From Collybiopsis luxurians FD-317 M1 (Eukaryota > Basidiomycota > Agaricomycetes > Agaricales > Omphalotaceae), in assembly GCA_000827265.1 (NCBI GenBank), contig KN834753.1, forward strand, positions 99,764-163,763: a DNA stretch of 64,000 nucleotides, given 5' to 3'. Under the pieces are notes generated by a model. That model saw only the letters and a list, made by a program, of their open reading frames with translations. It was not told where the DNA came from and did not search any database. Shown one piece after another: positions 58,848-64,000 of this stretch. The translations under genes and the position numbers were made by a program. Every line of letters begins with the position of its first letter. Within the stretch, counting starts at the first letter, position 1.

Positions 58848-59412
58848 AGGGAGGAGAAAGTGTTTGGCAGTTTGAAAAGTAAATAAAAAATCAGTACTAG
58901 TAGCACGACAAACATATGTTTCTTCAGCTTTGCAAAAAGATGCATTCTTTTGGCAGTTACTTGTAACAGGTATAGCATAGCTAGATGCACACACCTTTTG
59001 GTTATGATACTCCATTGTATTTATATTTATTCAGCTTTTTCCTTGACTCCTGGCTGTCACATTGTACCACTTTGTTTATTTTCCAGAAGAGAAACAAGTC
59101 TATTTGGCAAGTCAATTCAGAATTGAGAATGAAGCCTTGTGAAAAAGGAACACAAAAGATATTGTCCTTTTGCAAACTTGGGGTATCTTTATTTTTGACT
59201 AAGCTTTTATAAGTGTATACTGAACATTGCTAATGATATAGGACATTAACATTAGCTTGTGTTGTGCACCACATGCACTACATTTGTCCTTCACAAAAGA
59301 AATCTCCTCAATAGAACTTGAAGGTGGAACATTTCAAGTGCTTTCAAATATAATGATATAGTATAATACTATAATACAGATGTGCAATTAGTAAAATGAA
59401 TGCCCAGTTCAT
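58848..59412. other. AT-rich intergenic region, no gene seen
   Basis: About 560 bases left of the copia LTR. Contains only short frames and simple A/T-rich strings (ATAGTATAATACTATAATA near 59359). Confidence 0.4.
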
Positions 59413-59723
59413 TGTTGGAGATACATACGCTCGGATAAAGCTGCACCTAGATGCATTATTACTTTTCCTTCTCATTTGACTGATTGTTCCACTTGAGTTC
59501 AAGTCAATGGAAGTATTTCTATCTTGTCTATATATTTTGTATCATTGCAATGGCCACCTCAGAGTCTTCTGCTATACTCTGAGGTGAGCTTTACTTACTT
59601 TTATCTATTCTAACTATGTACTGACTATATCTGTAGTGATATTAACTTGTACTTCATTAGGTATTCAATACAGAGTCTTCTGCTATACTCTGAGTGTTAA
59701 CTCATACTTCATTAGCTCTAACA
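59413..59723 (+). mobile_element. Ty1/copia-type 5' LTR
   Basis: A 311-base segment begins TGTTGGAGATAC and ends CTCTAACA, the TG..CA termini of an LTR with a short inverted end (TGTTG/TAACA). It contains TATATATTTTG (59528) as a promoter and a 24-bp direct repeat CAGAGTCTTCTGCTATACTC (59560 and 59671). Immediately after it, GGTTATTGGGCTCC at 59725 resembles the half-tRNA-iMet primer sites of copia elements. Gag starts 28 bases on. No second LTR appears in the window. Confidence 0.65.
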
Positions 59724-59750
59724 GGTTATTGGGCTCCTGAATTGCTCAAA

Positions 59751-60635
59751 ATGTCCACTACTGTAAATGCACTTACCAACTCTCTCCCAATGACTGTTCC
59801 TATTCTTGATCCTACTGGCAAAAACTGGGCTATATTCAGCCTTTGCTTTGTCTCTGGTGTCCAGGGTAAAGGTCAATGGGATCACTTCACTGGTGCTGCT
59901 ATATGCCCAGCCCTCACTGCTCCCAGCAAAACTCTCATCACTACCATGGATACCTGGGAGAAGGATGAGCCTGCAGCCCACAACCTCCTCCCCTCAAAGG
60001 TACCTGATTCTCTTGCTCTCAAGCTCAGCAAGCACACTAGTGTTGCCAATGCTTGGTCTGCCCTTGTTACAGAATACACCAAAAAGTTGGAGTATGCTCA
60101 GACTGACCTTCATCAGTCATTCCTCAACTCTTCCTGTAGTGATGGTAATGTTCATCAGTTTCTTAACAAGCTCTCAGCTGAGAAGGAATCACTTGCCTCT
60201 GTTGGTGTCATTATAGACAATAATGACTATCATTTGACTATCTTGCACAGTATCCCCCAAAACTATGCATCCTATGCATCTAGCATCCTTGCAACTGTCA
60301 AACTCACCAATCCATCTATCACTGTTGACCCCTCTGCTCTTGCTATCACCATCTCTGAGGAATATGATCACCTGGTGCATCATAAAAATTGTGTGAAGTC
60401 TCAGAATGGTGGTAAGGGTGATGACAATGGTGAGGCTCTGGCTGTATCACCCTCAAACAGCAGCCACAAACCATTTTCAACTTCAGGTCATGTGTGCTGG
60501 AAGTGTGGGGAGAAGGGACATATCAAGAAAGATTGCAAAAAGAAGAAAACTGATTCCAGTAAGGGATCAGGTAGTGGTGCCAGTAAACTGATAAGGACTG
60601 TTAAACAGGCCCAGCCAAATATGCCATGGCCATGA
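59751..60635 (+). mobile_element. Ty1/copia Gag with CCHC zinc knuckle, no Pol
   Basis: Capsid protein of a copia retrotransposon. MSTTVNALTNSLPMTVPILD starts the chain and the UBN2-type Gag core follows: GKNWAIFSLCFVSGVQGKGQ, WEKDEPAAHNLL, ANAWSALVTEYTKKLEYAQT, DGNVHQFLNKLSAEKESLAS, DYHLTILHSIPQNYASYASS. The nucleocapsid knuckle is CWKCGEKGHIKKDC (C-x2-C-x4-H-x4-C), with Lys-rich flanks. The frame then stops at 60635 after ~30 more residues. No protease (DSGA), integrase or reverse transcriptase follows. The last eight residues may be encoded by foreign DNA that begins near 60609 (AGGCCCAG). An intact Gag without Pol cannot transpose by itself. Confidence 0.85.
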
Positions 60636-63203
60636 AATCAGAGTTAAACTGATGAAACCACAGGCCAGCGAAAACCGGTCATGTACAGGTTTAACGTGGT
60701 TTAACGCGGTTTAACGCAGGTTTAACCAGCACAGAAACCCAAGTGTACTCTGTACGACACTCAGAATCACTGGTTTAACCCGGTTTGACTCGCGGTTAAA
60801 CCTGCTTTCAATGCCAGGCTGTTTCTGAATCAATGACTCACTAATACCCCTAGAAGGGTCGAAATCGGCTCAGTTTTGATCAGTATGCAGATAAACCGTG
60901 TTAAACTCAATAGAAAGCTCATTCTTCTCGCGGTGTCACTGGTGTGAGATCGGAATAGTTTTTCAACACAATTACATCCACATTCAAGATTAAACAACAC
61001 AACGTAAAAAGCTAACAATTGAAAGACAGGATAGGATGTATAACCACTTAGAAGAGGCTGACCATAGTAGGGCAATGGCCTGTGGATGCCAACCTCTACT
61101 GTGTCAACATCTTGGCTGAGGGCTTCGGCGCCCGGCTGCTTCTCCTAGGTTGTTTAGGTGAGCGCTCCTCAGGAATACTGACATCGCTGGCAAGCCGTTT
61201 CCCTCTGGTTGTAGTGTGACGTGGTAATTGAGAGGAGGAGGGTGCTCCGGTTGACCGATAAGAGTCAACCGCATCTTCATCGTGAATGTGCACTGTAATT
61301 GGCAATTGTTAGTTATAGGCAGTAAATAGCAAAGAAATAAACCCCATACGAGAGTCAGCACGGATTGACGGGGAATCCGGCTCTTCAGAAGAATCGTGAG
61401 CTGAGGAATGACCAGATTCAAGTGACCCTGATTGCACAAACTCCAGCTGGGTGTGATTCGCGGTTGAGCTCGCCTCTCCTGTCATAACATCTCCAGTCGC
61501 CGCCCCTACCGCTACTGATTCGTGGCCAGTTGTCGACGACGCTTCCGTTTCGTCTACCGTCTCTGGTTTGGTAAAGCGGAAAGGAGGCGTGCAAGCTTTC
61601 AGCAGGTCAACTGCAAGAAAAGCCTTCCATGTACCTAAGACTTCCGGGTGTTTGAGCTCGACTGCAAAGGGATATTTTTGCTGGTCGTAGTAGCCACCTG
61701 GGTTGCAATTAAAGTTGTCCCATGGCAGGGGGCTGTCATTGTTATACTGGCATTCTAGGGATGAATCATAAGCCTCCAAGACATTGACGGTCACCACCAA
61801 AATGACTTACTCCACAGCTCCTCCAGATACTCGACAAGGAATTCCTTGATCTGGTCACCTGTGGCCCCATCAATCTGGATACAGGGAAAGATAGGCAGAC
61901 CTTCCGCATCATACTTGAAATCACTGCAGTGGGAGCATTGAGGCAGTACAGAGTCTGACCATTCCTTGAAGGGATCCATGACCAGATTTTTGAACTCTCG
62001 CGATTGACTGGCCTCGTAGTTTATCCCGCTTGTCCTGCCCGTAACGCTAAGCTAGAGTAATGTCAGATAATCAGATATTCAGACTGGGCAAGACCTACGC
62101 ACCAATGGCAATCCAGATCTCCATCTGGGGTTCGCAACGACACAACGATCATTGCCTCCATTCCGCCTACCCTCCCTGACCTACCCAACGACCCCAGAAG
62201 AACGGTCAGAGCGTTCGTTAGCTCTTCTTGGTTTTCCGCCACGTCGATTTTTTGAGCCCGTTCAACATAAGATTTTTTCTCGTCCTCCTGGAGCTCATCC
62301 CAGACCACCTTCGCGGCGGTCCTGAATCGACTACCATCTCGGCCCATCCTCGCAGTTACTACTTCGCCATTCTCCTGTTCGAACAGCTGACGAGCGGTTT
62401 TGGGTGCCAACAATGTCAGGACTTTGTCCACTAGGTCCTTAGAAGCTTCGGCGGACAAGATGGGCGCCTTCGACTTGCTCTCCCTCTTCATAGTCAAGTG
62501 GACATGATTCAGGAATAAATGATTAATGGCCTGCAAAGAACGTTACTGTGGCCAAGCAGAACGAACGACAGAAGGGCTCACTCTGAGATTTGCATCTGCC
62601 CTCTCGGGATGGAGGTCCGTCTCAATGTTATTAAACGGCGCCTTCTTGTCCTTGAGTAGTTTGAAAATGTTGTTCGCAGTCTCCTTCCTGATATCGGACA
62701 GACTGGCAGACCCTTCCGCCTGGGATTTATCGCGGTTGAAGTCGGAATGAAGCTCAAAAACTTTCTTCTCGAACTCCGGTACGTAGACTTTGGTGATGAT
62801 GTTCCGGATTTCTCGGCTGATGTCGTTCTGAGTTCCCTTCGAACGGCGCCGCTCTGTATCTGTAGCAGGAACTTGTTCGGCAGGGGCAGGAGCTTGAGCT
62901 GCATCTGCAGCTGTTGGTCCACCAACACCACCGGTCAATGCAGCCCCCGGAAGAGCATTTGGCTGTTGAGGGTTTGGAATAGCCACTTCCTCCCCGGGCG
63001 CAGGAGCTGCGGAATATGGAGGAGGAGCAGGAGGAATGGGGTTATTGCGACGACGTCTGCTCATGGCGAAAGAAAGGGCAGGGCAAGATCCAAGGAGGAA
63101 AGAAGCAGGGTTAGGACGTGCCACAAAAGTCGAAGTCCTTGGATAAACCTGAATTAAACCGGACGCCGTATCCCTTGGATAAACCTGAATAAACTGGGCC
63201 TAC
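60609..63203. mobile_element. Candidate DNA element with subterminal GTTTAAC repeats
   Basis: AGGCCCAG at 60609-60616 is matched by its reverse complement CTGGGCCT at 63196-63203. Inside the left end lie repeats of (C)GGTTTAAC at 60687-60729 and 60771-60802, and inside the right end two copies of CCTTGGATAAACCTGAAT at about 63137 and 63174 (CAGGTTTA on the other strand). One spliced gene fills the middle. Short inverted ends with subterminal repeats are usual for DNA transposons. I see no transposase and no certain target-site duplication, so boundaries are tentative. Confidence 0.4.
61096..63064 (-). CDS. HMG-box-like protein, probably element-borne
   Basis: The ATG at 63064 opens MSRRRRNNPIPPAPPPYSAA (a PPxY string, PPPYS), followed by an Ala/Pro linker and SREIRNIITKVYVPEFEKKV. 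After an intron (62582-62532) comes an HMG-like helix set: ASKDLVDKVLTLLAPKTARQ, RFRTAAKVVWDELQEDEKKS, YVERAQKIDVAENQEELTNA, and VGGMEAMIVVSLRTPDGDLD. Further exons give CSHCSDFKYDAEGLPIFPCI with a C-x2-C pair, DNFNCNPGGYYDQQKYPF and a Ser/Glu-rich region. The C-terminus is basic, RSPKQPRRSSRAPKP, ending MLTQ at 61096. W-x-x-L-x-x-x-E-K-x-x-Y is the HMG-box signature, so DNA binding is likely. Position between repeats suggests a transposon cargo or accessory gene, which is inference. Confidence 0.6.
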
Positions 63204-63564
63204 AAAAAAAAAAAAAGAAAAGAAAAAGGGTGCCGTTGCGCCGTTGCAACCACACTGTATCGTAGATTATCTCAAATCTGGTCTTCGGGTGCCGTATGAA
63301 ACAACGAATAGCCCGATACCACCCTCAACCGGAGCCCGTAGTGTACAGCCTTCTGAGCAAAATTCGCCGCGAACCTTGTGCAATCGAAACAAAGTAAGCG
63401 AGCTCCGGGATTATTCGTTGCGAGTTTACCAGAGGAAGAACAGAACTCAGAGATGATATCGGTGTGAGCGCACACAAAGCATCGATTGTCTATCTAGAGA
63501 CTACGTTGACCATGTAAAACCTAAATAGATACATCTACAACCAAGTAATCTACATACAATAACG
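63204..63564. other. Intergenic region, no gene seen
   Basis: Starts with an A-rich stretch (63205-63228). After it I see no coding pattern, and in particular no copia Pol sequence. Confidence 0.4.
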
Positions 63565-63950
63565 TCAGACACACAAAGAAAAAAGAGATGAAGCACTGAC
63601 CTCTTCTTCATCCTCATCATCGCTGTCAGCAGCCATAGCCATTAGTACATGCTGTGTCAAAGAACAACGCCTCTGTTCCTTCTGGCAGGGGGATGAGCCA
63701 TATACTCGCGCCTCATCCTGGACCCACTCGTTAATTCTTCCTCTTTTGATTGCGAGATATTCACCCATGGTGATGGTGGTCCTTTTTGCGAAAGACAACT
63801 GACTCGAGGCATATTTTCGAGCCAAGGTCCGTATGATGTTTCTCCTTTGTGAGGTAAGAACGAGCTCACGGCTTTTCACCTGGGACTGCAGGTAGAGTCT
63901 AAAGAGGTCCACAATGAGGAGATTGCTTCGAGATCTGGGAGAGGTACGTA
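63565..63950 (-). CDS. Partial gene at the right edge (unknown)
   Basis: A minus-strand reading frame with protein-like composition: LLIVDLFRLYLQSQVKSREL, TSQRRNIIRTLARKYASSQL, FAKRTTITMGEYLAIKRGRI, NEWVQDEARVYGSSP and an acidic end ADSDDEDEEE followed by a donor GTCAGT near 63600. The true start must lie beyond the window or in an exon near its end; a stop codon (TAG near 63951) in the same frame marks the limit of this exon. I do not recognise the family. Heavy in basic residues, then acidic, it could bind nucleic acid. Confidence 0.45.
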
Positions 63951-64000
63951 CCTAATTTTCCCCTCCGTAGCAGCTAGAGCTGACAATACCGCGTAGGCGC

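Noticed and set aside
60609..63203. Target-site duplication around the AGGCCCAG ends
   Set aside because: The left flank GTTAAAC and right flank ACAAAAAA do not match.
1..64000. CRISPR arrays, operons, Shine-Dalgarno sites
   Set aside because: The window is eukaryotic (spliced genes throughout); such features are not expected and none was seen.

Overview
The window is nuclear DNA of a filamentous basidiomycete, most likely a mushroom-forming agaricomycete. This rests on genes packed on both strands and cut by many short introns (about 45-70 bases, GT..AG with some GC..AG), short intergenic gaps, Nup98, RNA polymerase I, Tom20 and Trm10 homologues of fungal type, a fungal Zn2Cys6 regulator, a PL4 pectin lyase and a Ty1/copia Gag with a CCHC knuckle. 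The species cannot be named from the sequence alone.

From 0 to about 42 kb the window is a conserved housekeeping region. In order it holds Nup98 (-), RNA polymerase I subunit 2 (+), a histone-fold protein and a C2H2 zinc-finger protein that may be one gene (-), a Q-rich protein (-), a small secreted protein (-), the complex I assembly factor NDUFAF5 (+), a C2-domain protein (+), PP4 regulatory subunit 3 (-), Tom20 (+), a SET-domain protein (+), tRNA-Ile(AAU) (-), an acyl-protein-thioesterase-like gene that has lost its catalytic serine (+), a Zn2Cys6 transcription factor (+), a short-chain dehydrogenase (-), Trm10 (-), an intact acyl-protein thioesterase (+) and a large disordered protein with a possible Zn-binding module (+). 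Several neighbours are divergent pairs sharing one short promoter (Nup98/RPA2, PP4R3/Tom20).

From 42 to 51.5 kb lie accessory genes: a secreted rhamnogalacturonan lyase (-), two tandem paralogues of a small PPxY-bearing membrane protein that differ by a 44-bp in-place inversion inside the reading frame, a multi-pass membrane protein, and a head-to-head pair of Hsp20 chaperones with heat-shock elements between them.

From 51.4 to 64 kb the DNA is gene-poor and rearranged. It holds a possible MLKL-like/HeLo-like helical protein without any attached NTPase, a decayed second copy of it joined to an Hsp20 pseudogene, a 1.07-kb inverted repeat with 79-bp perfect ends and an Hsp20 relic inside, a copia 5' LTR plus Gag with no Pol, a candidate element carrying an HMG-like gene between GTTTAAC-type repeats, and a partial gene at the right edge.

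The most notable signals are the micro-inversion between the tandem membrane genes, the inferred 6-nt microexon that completes the Zn2Cys6 cluster, the thioesterase pseudoenzyme, the Nup98 that stops at its own autocleavage point, and the rearranged Hsp20/MLKL-like region.
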